A stretch of 64,000 nucleotides of DNA from the NCBI RefSeq assembly GCF_027497255.1, contig NZ_CP114903.1, positions 5,704,001 to 5,768,000 of the forward strand, read 5' to 3'. How positions within the stretch are numbered: the first letter of the stretch is position 1; every line of letters begins with the position of its first letter. This stretch comes from Micromonospora sp. WMMD882. Its GTDB lineage: Bacteria; Actinomycetota; Actinomycetes; Mycobacteriales; Micromonosporaceae. Positions 1-7,873 of this stretch are shown one piece after another. Both the position numbers and the translations under genes were made by a program. A model generated the notes under the pieces. The model searched no databases. It worked only from the letters and a program-made list of their open reading frames with translations, and was not told where the DNA came from.

Positions 1-1044
1 CGCGTCGACCGGGGACGCCGGCGGCCCGCCCGGCAGCAGCCGGACCGTGGTCGGCAGCGGACCCACGGTGGCCGACGCCGGGCCGGCGTGCCCGGTCGAC
101 GTGCCGCCCACCGCGGCGGCCGTCCGCCGGTCGTGCGTCACCGAGCTGGTCACCCCGGCCGACACCAGCGGCAACGCGCCGCGCGGGGTGCCCTCCACGT
201 CGAACGGCAGCCCGGTGGCGGCCAACGGGTCGTCCACCAGGGTCACCGACGGGTCGAACTGCGGCACGCCCGGCCGCGCGAAGGACTTCCGTTCCGCGTA
301 CGCCTTTCCGTTGAAGCCGTAGTAGGAGAAATTCGTGAGCAGGTCGGACACGGCGGCCGGCTCGAAGACCACCTCGTAACGCCCCGGCGGCAGCTCGACC
401 GGGGCCGCGCCGGCCCGCGCCCTGGCCGCCGCCCGCGCCCCCAGGGCCGCGCCGTCCAGGTCGGCGAGCCGGTCCGCGGCGATCCGGGCCACCCCGTCCG
501 CCCCACCGGTACGAGCGATGCCGTCCATGGCCGCGTCGACCGACCGCCCCCGGGCGGTGTGCCCGGCCGTGTTGACGAACGCCGCGACGTGGTGCGACGT
601 GCGGCAGTAGCCGGCCGTCTCCAGCCCACCGGCGGCGTCCACGAACGCGCGCACCCGGGCGGCCCGGTCGGCCGGCTCGGCGTACGCGGTCGACTCGTCG
701 ACGTCACCGACGGCGGGCGTCGCGGTCGGCAGGGTCAGCCCCGGCCAGCCCGGGTCGGGCGGGCCGAGCCGGGCCGCCAGCAACGTCCGCTCGACCAGCT
801 CACGCAGGCCGTCCGGGCTGGTCAGGCTGCCGCTGCCGGTGGCCGTCCGGCCGTCGACGTGCACCCGCAGCCGGACCGTGACCTGCGACCCGGCGACGTT
901 CTGGTGGATGAACGAGTTGGCGAACCGGGTCAACGACAGCTCCGCCCGGGTCACCGTCACCTCGGCCTGCGCCCCCGGCCCGGTCGACCTGCGGACCAGC
1001 TCCACCACCCGCCCGGCCAACTCCAACTCGTCGCTCACTCTCAC
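1..1044 (-). CDS. pmbA: TldE/PmbA-family peptidase subunit (partial)
   Basis: Partial gene: 348 codons are visible and the 3' end runs off the left edge. It belongs to the TldD/PmbA family. In characterised bacteria TldD and TldE form a heterodimer that processes modified or unfolded peptides, and the zinc site is in TldD. No HExxxH motif is seen here, as expected for the TldE partner. The N-terminus reads SDELELAGRVVELVRRSTG. The start is taken as GTG at 1044 (alternative GTG 1038). AAAGG of the last 59-bp repeat lies 8 bases upstream, and 1044 falls exactly on the repeat grid. It is downstream of tldD on the same strand, so the two are probably one operon. Confidence 0.85.
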   Translation of the reverse strand, partial: MRVSDELELAGRVVELVRRSTGPGAQAEVTVTRAELSLTRFANSFIHQNVAGSQVTVRLRVHVDGRTATGSGSLTSPDGLRELVERTLLAARLGPPDPGWPGLTLPTATPAVGDVDESTAYAEPADRAARVRAFVDAAGGLETAGYCRTSHHVAAFVNTAGHTARGRSVDAAMDGIARTGGADGVARIAADRLADLDGAALGARAAARARAGAAPVELPPGRYEVVFEPAAVSDLLTNFSYYGFNGKAYAERKSFARPGVPQFDPSVTLVDDPLAATGLPFDVEGTPRGALPLVSAGVTSSVTHDRRTAAAVGGTSTGHAGPASATVGPLPTTVRLLPGGPPASPVDA

Positions 1045-1280
1045 GGTGTCGGCCTTTCGTTCGCGGCTGCGGGACTCCGCTGCGCTGCGTTCCTCGCTCT
1101 CACGCCGTCGGCCTTTCGTTCGCGGCTGCGGGACTCCGCTGCGCTGCGTTCCTCGCTCTCACGCCGTCGGCCTTTCGTTCGCGGCTGCGGGACTCCGCTG
1201 CGCTGCGTTCCTCGCTCTCACGCCGTCGGCCTTTCGTTCGCGGCTGCGGGACTCCGCTGCGCTGCGTTCCTCGCTCTCAC
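1045..1280 (-). repeat. Four tandem 59-bp repeats carrying GTG and SD-like signals
   Basis: Four nearly identical 59-bp units fill the tldD-tldE junction. Read on the transcribed strand, each unit begins with GTGAG, holds a small GCGG-N4-CCGC hairpin and ends with GAACGAAAGG plus about 8 bases. The GTGs are at 1280, 1221, 1162 and 1103; the next position on the grid, 1044, is the tldE start codon. The first GTG overlaps the tldD stop as GTGA. A related array with the same 59-bp period lies at 6705-6822. Confidence 0.95.
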
Positions 1281-2713
1281 GCCGTCACCCCCACCCGGAC
1301 GTTGCGGAAGCGGGCCGGGGCGGCCGGGTGACCGGTGTGCCCGATCTGGCCCGGCTGGCCCTTGCCGCAGTTCGGGGTGCCCCATGGCACGACCTCGGAG
1401 GAGAGCATGTCCATCGAGCGCCAGAACAGCGGCCCGATCCCGGTGTAGGTGGGGTTGCGCAGCATCCGGCCCCGCCGGCCGTTCCTGATCTCCCAGCCGA
1501 TCTCGCAGCCGAACTGGAAGTTGAGCCGTCTGTCGTCGATCGACCAGGACCGGTTGATGTCCATCAGCACCCCGTCGTCGGTGGCGGCGATGATCTCGTC
1601 CAGGGTGTGCGGGCCCGGCTCCAGGCCGACGTTCGTCATCCGCACCATCGGCAGCCGGGCCCAGCCGTCGGCCCGTACGCTGCCGCCGTGGTCGAGGCCG
1701 GCGACGGCGGCGGAGTCCCGCCCGGCGAGCACCCCCACCCAGCGCCCCTCGCGGACCGCGTCCCGGGCGACCGCGGGGGAGCCCTCGTCGTCGAAGCCGA
1801 AACTGCCGAGCGCGCCCGGGATGGTCGGGTCGATGGTGACGTTCATCAGCTCGGAGCCGTACCGCAGCGACCCGAGCTGGGCCAGGTCGAGCCAGGAGGT
1901 GCCGGCGAAGGCGGCCTCCCAGCCGAGGATGCGGTCCAGCTCGATGGCGTGCCCGACGGACTCGTGGATCTGCAACGCGAGCTGCTCGCCGCCGAGGATC
2001 AGGTCGGTCTCGCCGGCCGGGCAGAGCGGCGCGGTGAGCAGGGCCCGGGACTCCTCGGCCAGCCGGGCGGCGTGCGCGGTCAGGTCGAGCGAGTCGACCA
2101 GCTCCCACCCGGTGGTGCCGTACTGCCCCCGGTAGCTGGGCCAGGACCGGCGCTGCGTCTCGCCGTCACCGATCGAGGTGGCCGAGATGCCCGCGCCGCA
2201 CTCGCGGATGTGCTGGTCGATCCGGTGGCCCTCGCTGGAGACGAACCACTTCGTGGTGTCCCACACCTGGTAGAGCCCCTCGGCCTGGTCGGCCCCGTGC
2301 GCCCGCATCGTCTCGGTGGCCGCCACCAGCAGGTCACCCTTGGCGCTCAACGGCACGCCGAGCGGGTCCACCGCGCACGGGGAGGACCAGGAGGCGGTGA
2401 CCGGCGGGGCGGCGACCAGATCCAACGGGGGGCCGGGCACCCGCGCGCTCGCGGCGGCGATCCGCGCGGCGCGGCGGCCGGCGTCGCGGACCACGGCGTC
2501 CGACAGATCGGGTACGGCGTAGAAGCCCCAGCTCGACCCGACCAGCGCCCGCACCCCCAGCCCGAGGTCGGAATCCTGGGCCAGCTCCTCGATCTGCCCG
2601 TTGCGGGCCGACATCGACTCGTAGCGGCGGTGCATCACCCGTACGTCGGCGTACCGGGCTCCGGCGTCCAGGGCGGCCTGCACGGCGGCCGTCGCCGCGT
2701 CGAACTCGGTCAT
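1277..2713 (-). CDS. tldD: TldD-family zinc metallopeptidase
   Basis: 478 aa, a normal length for TldD. The HExxxH zinc motif is visible as IHESVGHAIELD, with His250, Glu251 and His255. The C-terminal PNCGKGQP segment supplies the cysteine that TldD family members use as an additional metal ligand. TldD works with TldE to trim peptides in the cytoplasm; the substrate here is unknown, and no RiPP precursor is visible nearby. ATG start at 2713. The stop (1277-1279) overlaps the GTG of the first 59-bp repeat unit. Confidence 0.93.
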   Translation of the reverse strand: MTEFDAATAAVQAALDAGARYADVRVMHRRYESMSARNGQIEELAQDSDLGLGVRALVGSSWGFYAVPDLSDAVVRDAGRRAARIAAASARVPGPPLDLVAAPPVTASWSSPCAVDPLGVPLSAKGDLLVAATETMRAHGADQAEGLYQVWDTTKWFVSSEGHRIDQHIRECGAGISATSIGDGETQRRSWPSYRGQYGTTGWELVDSLDLTAHAARLAEESRALLTAPLCPAGETDLILGGEQLALQIHESVGHAIELDRILGWEAAFAGTSWLDLAQLGSLRYGSELMNVTIDPTIPGALGSFGFDDEGSPAVARDAVREGRWVGVLAGRDSAAVAGLDHGGSVRADGWARLPMVRMTNVGLEPGPHTLDEIIAATDDGVLMDINRSWSIDDRRLNFQFGCEIGWEIRNGRRGRMLRNPTYTGIGPLFWRSMDMLSSEVVPWGTPNCGKGQPGQIGHTGHPAAPARFRNVRVGVTA

Positions 2714-2746
2714 GGCCCCGACCCTAGGCGACCCCCCTGACAGTTG

Positions 2747-3304
2747 TCAGGGCAGGAGATCCCGGGGACGGATCGTGGCGCGCACCGGCTCGGTGAGTTC
2801 CAACAGGTCGTCGAGGCCGGCCACGGTCTCCGCGAGGTGGCGGCCGTCCTTTTCCCGGTAGAGGCGCAGCGTGCCGTTCTCCTCGACCAGGAGGTACCAG
2901 GGGATACCCGCCTCGGCGTAGTAGTGCATCTTCAGCACCCGGTCGGTGGCGGCGTTGCTCGGAGAGACGATCTAGCAGCTCAGCCGGACGGCACCGGCCT
3001 CGATGATCGGATCGTCGAAGTCGATCAGGTCGGTGAGGACCAGATCGGGGATCGGGATCCGTCCGGGTCGGAGTCGGACGTTCACCGCGTCGAGAAGCTC
3101 CAGCCCGGCTGTCAGGGCGGCCGGTTCGAGGGCGTTGCCGAGCCTGCGGGCGATGCGCTGGTGGCGCGGGGTCGGTGCTGGGGTCACGTGGAGGCTCCCG
3201 TCGAAGAGTTCGACGCGTTGGCGCGTCTCGCCGAGGGCGAGGTACTCCTCCTCCGTCCACGGTCCGTCGTGGCCGAACACGGCTGCGGTCACCTCCACCT
3301 CCAC
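2747..3304 (-). pseudogene. Uma2-family endonuclease, broken by an in-frame amber codon
   Basis: Two same-frame segments (3304-2972 and 2971-2747) together make one Uma2/DUF820 protein, a PD-(D/E)xK-type nuclease fold. The first has [16 protein letters not shown] and the acidic IPDLVLTD motif. The second continues IVSPSNAATDRVLK and YYAEAGIPWYLLVEE, the usual core. A TAG at 2972-2974 sits where the family has the conserved Glu before the I/V-x-SPS motif, so GAG to TAG is the simplest explanation. Upstream start ATG 3304. A sequencing error is possible. If the stop is real, the product lacks the second half of its active site. Confidence 0.85.
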
Positions 3305-3509
3305 CTCGACACCGGCCGGAATCCTCTCGTGGTCGCCAGGGCCATCGTCGCACCTCGGGTGCGGTGGGCGGGGCTTCCCGGCCGGGTCGTCGCGGCCTGA
3401 TGCCGACTCGTTACGAGATCGACGGCTGACAGGACGGTGGCTTGTAGCTTATTTTCACCATCTGAGACGTACTGCAACTTCTCTTCGCCAGCCGGGAGGT
3501 GGTCGGGCC
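3305..3509 (+). promoter_or_regulatory. Divergent intergenic region upstream of the peptide ABC operon
   Basis: About 205 bases between the Uma2 pseudogene and the first ATPase gene. It includes a locally A+T-richer stretch (about 3440-3480, with TTGTAGC and TTATTTTC) that would suit a promoter, but no clear -35/-10 pair is visible. GGGAGGTGG at 3494-3502 is the ribosome-binding site for the ATG at 3510. Confidence 0.4.
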
Positions 3510-4607
3510 ATGAGCGGGCCAGTGTCGACGTCGGCCCACGGGCCCGACACGTTCGGTGATGCTACCGCAGACGGGCCGTATCTGCGGGTGTCGGAGCTGC
3601 GGGTGCGGTTCGGTACGGAGGATGGGGTGGTGCGGGCGGTGGACGGGGTGTCGTTCGCTGTCGGGCGGGGTCGGACGTTGGGGATCGTGGGGGAGTCGGG
3701 GTCGGGTAAGAGCGTGACCTCGTTGGCGGTGTTGGGGTTGCATGACCCGCGGCGGGCGGTGGTGTCGGGGGAGATCTGGGTGGGTGGTCGGCAGGTGGTG
3801 GGGTTGCCGGAGGAGCGGGTGCGGCGGTTGCGGGGTCGGGAGGTGGCGATGATCTTCCAGGATCCGTTGTCGGCGTTGCATCCGTACTTTTCGGTGGGGC
3901 GGCAGGTCGCGGAGGCGTATCGGGTGCATCATCCGGGGGTGTCGCGGCGTCAGGCGCGGGCTCGTGCGGTGGAGATGCTGGGTCGGGTGGGGATCCCGCA
4001 GCCGGGGCGGCGGTTTGCGCAGTTTCCGCATGAGTTCTCCGGTGGGATGCGGCAGCGGGTGATGATCGCGATGGCGTTGGTGAACGACCCGCGGTTGTTG
4101 ATCGCGGATGAGCCGACGACGGCGTTGGACGTGACGGTGCAGGCGCAGATTCTGGACCTGCTGGCGGATCTGCAGGGGGAGTTCGGGTCGGCGATCGTGC
4201 TGATCACCCATGATCTGGGGGTGGTGGCGCAGGTGGCCGACGAGGTGCTGGTGATGTACGCCGGTCGGGTGGTGGAGCACGGCCCGGTGGGTGAGGTGCT
4301 GCGGTCGCCGGAGCACCCGTACACCTGGGGGTTGTTGGGGAGTGTGCCGTCGTTGCGGGGTGACGCGGAGGCGGATCTGACGCCGATCGCGGGCAACCCG
4401 CCGAGCCTGATCGATTTGCCGTCGGGGTGCGCGTTCCACCCGCGCTGCCGGTGGGCCGACCGCACCGACGGCCGGTCCCGCAGTGTGGTGCCGGAGTTGT
4501 TGCCGGTGGCCGGGGAGCCGGGGCATCGGGTGGCGTGTCACCTGCCGGCCGGGGACCGGGCCCGGATCCGGTCCGAGGAGGCCATCGGCGTCGGGGCGGC
4601 CCGGTGA
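3510..4607 (+). CDS. Peptide ABC transporter ATP-binding protein, DppD/OppD type
   Basis: 365 aa. Complete ABC ATPase: Walker A GESGSGKS (61-68), Q-loop FQDP (116-119), signature FSGGM (176-180), Walker B LLIADE (196-201) and switch His234. The C-terminal extension with [12 protein letters not shown] is the Cys-rich tail typical of OppD/DppD proteins. It energises uptake of oligo- or dipeptides together with the genes that follow. Start ATG 3510, with GGGAGGTGG upstream. Stop overlaps the next GTG (GTGA at 4604). Codon use is odd: from about 3590 to 4330 it prefers TTG, GTG, GGG and CGG, unlike its C-ending neighbours. Confidence 0.93.
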   Translation: MSGPVSTSAHGPDTFGDATADGPYLRVSELRVRFGTEDGVVRAVDGVSFAVGRGRTLGIVGESGSGKSVTSLAVLGLHDPRRAVVSGEIWVGGRQVVGLPEERVRRLRGREVAMIFQDPLSALHPYFSVGRQVAEAYRVHHPGVSRRQARARAVEMLGRVGIPQPGRRFAQFPHEFSGGMRQRVMIAMALVNDPRLLIADEPTTALDVTVQAQILDLLADLQGEFGSAIVLITHDLGVVAQVADEVLVMYAGRVVEHGPVGEVLRSPEHPYTWGLLGSVPSLRGDAEADLTPIAGNPPSLIDLPSGCAFHPRCRWADRTDGRSRSVVPELLPVAGEPGHRVACHLPAGDRARIRSEEAIGVGAAR

Positions 4608-5686
4608 CCGCCGGGGCCGGGTCGGGCGCGGGAGCTGCCGGGGCCGGGTCGGGCGCGGTGGCTGCCGGGGTCGAGCCGTTGTTGTCCGTCGCCGGGTTGA
4701 CGAAGCATTTTCCGGTGCGGGAGGGGTGGCGGCGGTCGGGTGTGGTGCGGGCGGTCGACGGGGTGGACTTCACCGTGTCGGCGGGGCAGACGTTGGGTCT
4801 GGTGGGGGAGTCCGGCTGCGGTAAGAGCACCACCGGGCGGATGCTGGTGCGGTTGATGGATCCGACGGCGGGGACGGTGACGTTCGCGGGGCGGGACATC
4901 GGTCGGGCCCGGGGGCGGGAGTTGCGTCGGTTGCGGCAGGACGTGCAGATCGTTTTTCAGGATCCGTACGCGTCGTTGAATCCCCGGCACACGGTGGGGC
5001 GGATCGTGGGGATGCCGTTGGAGGTCAACGGGATCGTTCCGCCGGGTGGGGTGCGTAACCGGGTGCGGGAGTTGTTGGAGCTGGTGGGGTTGAGCCCGGA
5101 GCACTACAACCGGTATCCGCACGAGTTTTCGGGTGGTCAGCGGCAGCGGGTGGGGATCGCCCGTGCTCTGGCGTTGTCGCCGAGGTTGATCGTGGCGGAT
5201 GAGCCGGTGTCGGCGTTGGATGTGTCGATCCAGGCGCAGGTGATCAATCTGTTGCGGGGGTTGCAGCGGGATCTGGGGTTGGCGTTCGTGTTCATCGCGC
5301 ATGATCTGGCGGTGGTGCGGCATGTGTCGCAGCGGGTGGCGGTGATGTATCTGGGGCGGATCGTGGAGATCGGTGATCGGGCGGATATCTACCGGCGTCC
5401 GCAGCATCCGTACACGCGGGCGTTGTTGTCGGCGGTGCCGGACGTGTCCGGGGTGGGGGCGGCGGGGCGGATCCGGTTGGTCGGGGACGTGCCGACGCCG
5501 TTGGATCCGCCGTCGGGGTGCCGGTTCCGGACCCGTTGTGGGAAGGCCACCGACCTGTGTGCCGTCGAGGTTCCCGCGCTGGTGCCGAGGGCGGGCGGCA
5601 GTCAGGCCACCGCCTGCCACCACCCCGAGACCGAGCCGCTGGCGTCGGCCGGGGACGCGGTGGTCGTACCGAACGGGGTGTCGTGA
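4604..5686 (+). CDS. Peptide ABC transporter ATP-binding protein, DppF/OppF type
   Basis: 360 aa. Second ATPase of the importer: Walker [10 protein letters not shown] near 68-76, Q-loop [12 protein letters not shown], signature FSGGQRQR, Walker B LIVADEP, and C-terminal [12 protein letters not shown]. The ASLNPR segment is typical of OppF/DppF. Start GTG at 4604 inside the previous stop (GTGA). The N-terminus carries a two-copy 9-residue GAGSGA repeat before the ABC domain begins at about residue 26. The stop shares one base with the next ATG at 5686. It has the same G-ending codon bias as the previous gene over most of the ABC domain. Confidence 0.93.
   Translation: MTAGAGSGAGAAGAGSGAVAAGVEPLLSVAGLTKHFPVREGWRRSGVVRAVDGVDFTVSAGQTLGLVGESGCGKSTTGRMLVRLMDPTAGTVTFAGRDIGRARGRELRRLRQDVQIVFQDPYASLNPRHTVGRIVGMPLEVNGIVPPGGVRNRVRELLELVGLSPEHYNRYPHEFSGGQRQRVGIARALALSPRLIVADEPVSALDVSIQAQVINLLRGLQRDLGLAFVFIAHDLAVVRHVSQRVAVMYLGRIVEIGDRADIYRRPQHPYTRALLSAVPDVSGVGAAGRIRLVGDVPTPLDPPSGCRFRTRCGKATDLCAVEVPALVPRAGGSQATACHHPETEPLASAGDAVVVPNGVS
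4611..4661 (+). repeat. 27-bp in-frame repeat, two copies, in the DppF-like N-terminus
   Basis: Copies begin at 4611 and 4638 and encode GAGSGAGAA then GAGSGAVAA. The unit is nine codons, so expansion keeps the frame. It lies in a disordered tail ahead of the ATPase fold. Confidence 0.8.
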
Positions 5687-6693
5687 TGAGCCTGTCCCCG
5701 GTGGATGGTGAGGTCCGGGCGGAGCTGGACCCGGCGGCGGAGGCCGGCGGCGCGGCGGCGCGCGAGGTCGCCGGCCGGTCGCCCGGCCAACTGGCCTGGG
5801 CCCGGCTGCGCCGCGACCGGACGGCGCTGGTCAGCGGCGCGGTGCTGCTGGTCCTGCTGGCCGTCGCGCTCGCCGCCCCGCTGATCGCCAAGCTGTACGG
5901 GGTCGGCCCCAACGAGCAGTTCCAGGAGCTGCTGGACGGCAACGGCATGCCGCTCGGCTACGTCGGCGGGGTCAGCGGCGAGCACTGGTTCGGGCTGGAG
6001 CCCCGGCTCGGCCGGGACATCTTCATCCGGATGGTGTACGGGCTGCGCACCTCGCTGTTCATCGCGTTCGCCGCCGCCGTGGTGACCACCACGATCGGGG
6101 TGGTCACCGGCATCCTCGCCGGCTACCTGGGCGGCGCCGTCGACACGGTGCTCAGTTGGATCACCGACGTGGCGCTGGCCCTGCCGTTCCTGATCTTCGC
6201 GTTGGCGGTGGTGCCGACCGTGGCGCTGCGCTTCTACGGCCCGCGCGAGGAGGTGCCGGCCTGGTTCCAGGTGGCCGTGCTGATCGGCGTCTTCGCCGCG
6301 TTCGGTTGGACCAGCACCGCCCGGCTGGTCCGGGGGCAGGTGGTCTCGCTGCGCGAACGGGAGTTCGTGGAGGCGGCCCGGGCCAGCGGGGCCGGACTGG
6401 GGCACATGGTGTTCCGGCAGCTCCTGCCGAACCTGTGGGCGCCGATCCTGGTGGCGTTCTCCCTCGCCGTGCCGCAGTACGTCACCGGCGAGGCGGCGCT
6501 GTCGTTCCTCGGCATCGGCATCCTCGAACCCACCGCCGACTTCGGCCGGATGATCTTCCAGAGCATCCCGTACCTGCAGACCGACCCGGCGTACGTGTTC
6601 TTCCCGGGCGTCACGATCTTCGCGCTGGTGCTGGCGTTCAACCTGTTCGGCGACGCGCTGCGCGACGCGCTCGACCCGAAGTCGTCCCGGTGA
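5686..6693 (+). CDS. Peptide ABC transporter permease, DppC type
   Basis: 335 aa inner-membrane permease. A hydrophobic first helix lies at about 48-66, followed by an extracytoplasmic stretch and then five more membrane segments. The EAA loop that contacts the ATPases reads EFVEAARASGAGLGHMVFRQ. The C-terminus has the usual FNLFGDALRDALDP of DppC/OppC. Start ATG 5686, translationally coupled to the previous gene (TGATG). Codon use is back to C-ending, in contrast with the two ATPase genes before it. Confidence 0.93.
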   Translation: MSLSPVDGEVRAELDPAAEAGGAAAREVAGRSPGQLAWARLRRDRTALVSGAVLLVLLAVALAAPLIAKLYGVGPNEQFQELLDGNGMPLGYVGGVSGEHWFGLEPRLGRDIFIRMVYGLRTSLFIAFAAAVVTTTIGVVTGILAGYLGGAVDTVLSWITDVALALPFLIFALAVVPTVALRFYGPREEVPAWFQVAVLIGVFAAFGWTSTARLVRGQVVSLREREFVEAARASGAGLGHMVFRQLLPNLWAPILVAFSLAVPQYVTGEAALSFLGIGILEPTADFGRMIFQSIPYLQTDPAYVFFPGVTIFALVLAFNLFGDALRDALDPKSSR

Positions 6694-6704
6694 GGAGGGC
6701 TCCG

Positions 6705-6822
6705 GTGAGCGCGAGGAGCGCAGCGGAGCGGAGCCCCGCAGTCGCGAACGAAGGAAGGCTCCGGTGAGCGCGAGGAGCGCAGCGGAGCGGAGCCCCGCAG
6801 TCGCGAACGAAGGAAGGCTCTG
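6705..6822 (+). repeat. Two tandem 59-bp repeats before the DppB-like start codon
   Basis: Two essentially identical 59-bp units (6705-6763 and 6764-6822). Each starts GTGAGCGCGAG and ends GAACGAAGGAAGG plus 5-6 bases. They are the same family as the array at 1045-1280 and have the same orientation relative to transcription. The ATG of the next gene (6823) is exactly where the GTG of a third unit would be, and its AAGGAAGG ribosome-binding site is provided by the second unit. CGCGA near the unit start can pair with TCGCG near its end. Confidence 0.95.
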
Positions 6823-7809
6823 ATGACACGGTTTCTGGTCCGGCGGCTGCTCAGCGCGGCGCTGACGCTGTTCGCGGTGAGCGTGCTCAGCTTCCTGATG
6901 TTCTTCGCCCTGCCCAAGGACCCGGTCAGCGGCATGTGCCCGAAGAACTGCAACGCCGAACGCCTGGAGCGGGTCCGCGAGGAGCTGGGCCTGCGGGACC
7001 CGCTGGTCGAGCAGTACGCCAACTACATGCGGGGCATCGTCACCGGCCGGGACCTGGGCAGCGCCCAGGGCGGCCACTGCGACGCGCCCTGCCTCGGCTG
7101 GTCGTACGTGAACAACGAGGCGGTCACCGACACCCTGGCCCGGGTGCTGCCGGTGACGCTGAGCATCGTCCTGCCGGCGGCGGTCCTCTGGCTGCTGCTC
7201 GGGGTCGGGCTGGGCATGGTCTCCGCGCTACGCCGGGGCGCCTGGCTGGACAAGGCGGCGATCGGCTTCTCGCTGACCGGGGCGTCGTTGCAGCTCTACT
7301 TCGTCGGCGCGGTGCTGCTGCTGGTCTTCACGTACCAGCTCCGGATCACGCCGGTGCCCGGCTACACGTCGCTTTTCGACGACCCGGTGAAGTGGGCCAG
7401 CGGGTTGGTGCTGGCCTGGGTGTCGCTGGCGTTCCTGTTCTCCGCGATCTACGCCCGGCTGTCCCGGGCGCAGATGCTGGAGACCCTGTCGGAGGACTTC
7501 GTCCGCACCGCGCGGGCCAAGGGCCTGCCGAAACGTGCCGTGTACGGGCGGCACGCGCTGCGCGCGGCGATCACCCCGGTGGTGACCATCGCCGGCCTGG
7601 ACGTGGGCAGCGCGCTCGGCGGGACGGTGATCACCGAGACCACCTTCGGCATCCAGGGGCTCGGCCGGACGGCCGTGGACGCCGTCCGCGCCGGCGACCT
7701 GCCCACGATCATGGCGACGGTGCTGATCTCGGCGGTCTTCATCGTGGTCGCGAACATCGTCGTCGACCTGCTCTACGCCGCCATCGACCCCCGGGTCCGG
7801 CTGCGGTAG
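6823..7809 (+). CDS. Peptide ABC transporter permease, DppB type
   Basis: 328 aa. DppB/OppB-type permease with six predicted membrane segments; the first is in the N-terminal LLSAALTLFAVSVLSFLMFF. The EAA loop reads EDFVRTARAKGLPKRAVYGR. A periplasmic-side Cys-containing stretch (GMCPKNCNAERL and HCDAPC) between helices 1 and 2 is typical of actinobacterial members. Start ATG 6823; its RBS is AAGGAAGG from the second 59-bp repeat. The binding-protein gene follows after 64 bases. Confidence 0.93.
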   Translation: MTRFLVRRLLSAALTLFAVSVLSFLMFFALPKDPVSGMCPKNCNAERLERVREELGLRDPLVEQYANYMRGIVTGRDLGSAQGGHCDAPCLGWSYVNNEAVTDTLARVLPVTLSIVLPAAVLWLLLGVGLGMVSALRRGAWLDKAAIGFSLTGASLQLYFVGAVLLLVFTYQLRITPVPGYTSLFDDPVKWASGLVLAWVSLAFLFSAIYARLSRAQMLETLSEDFVRTARAKGLPKRAVYGRHALRAAITPVVTIAGLDVGSALGGTVITETTFGIQGLGRTAVDAVRAGDLPTIMATVLISAVFIVVANIVVDLLYAAIDPRVRLR

Positions 7810-7873
7810 CGAGTTTTCCAGCGGTTTCACAGCAGGGTTTCCAGCGGTTTCACACCAGGGGAGGAGACGCAGG

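Noticed and set aside
3411..5623. Minus-strand open frames opposite the two peptide-transporter ATPases
   Set aside because: They arise from the G-ending codon bias of the plus strand; the translations are His/Arg/Pro-rich and lack start signals.
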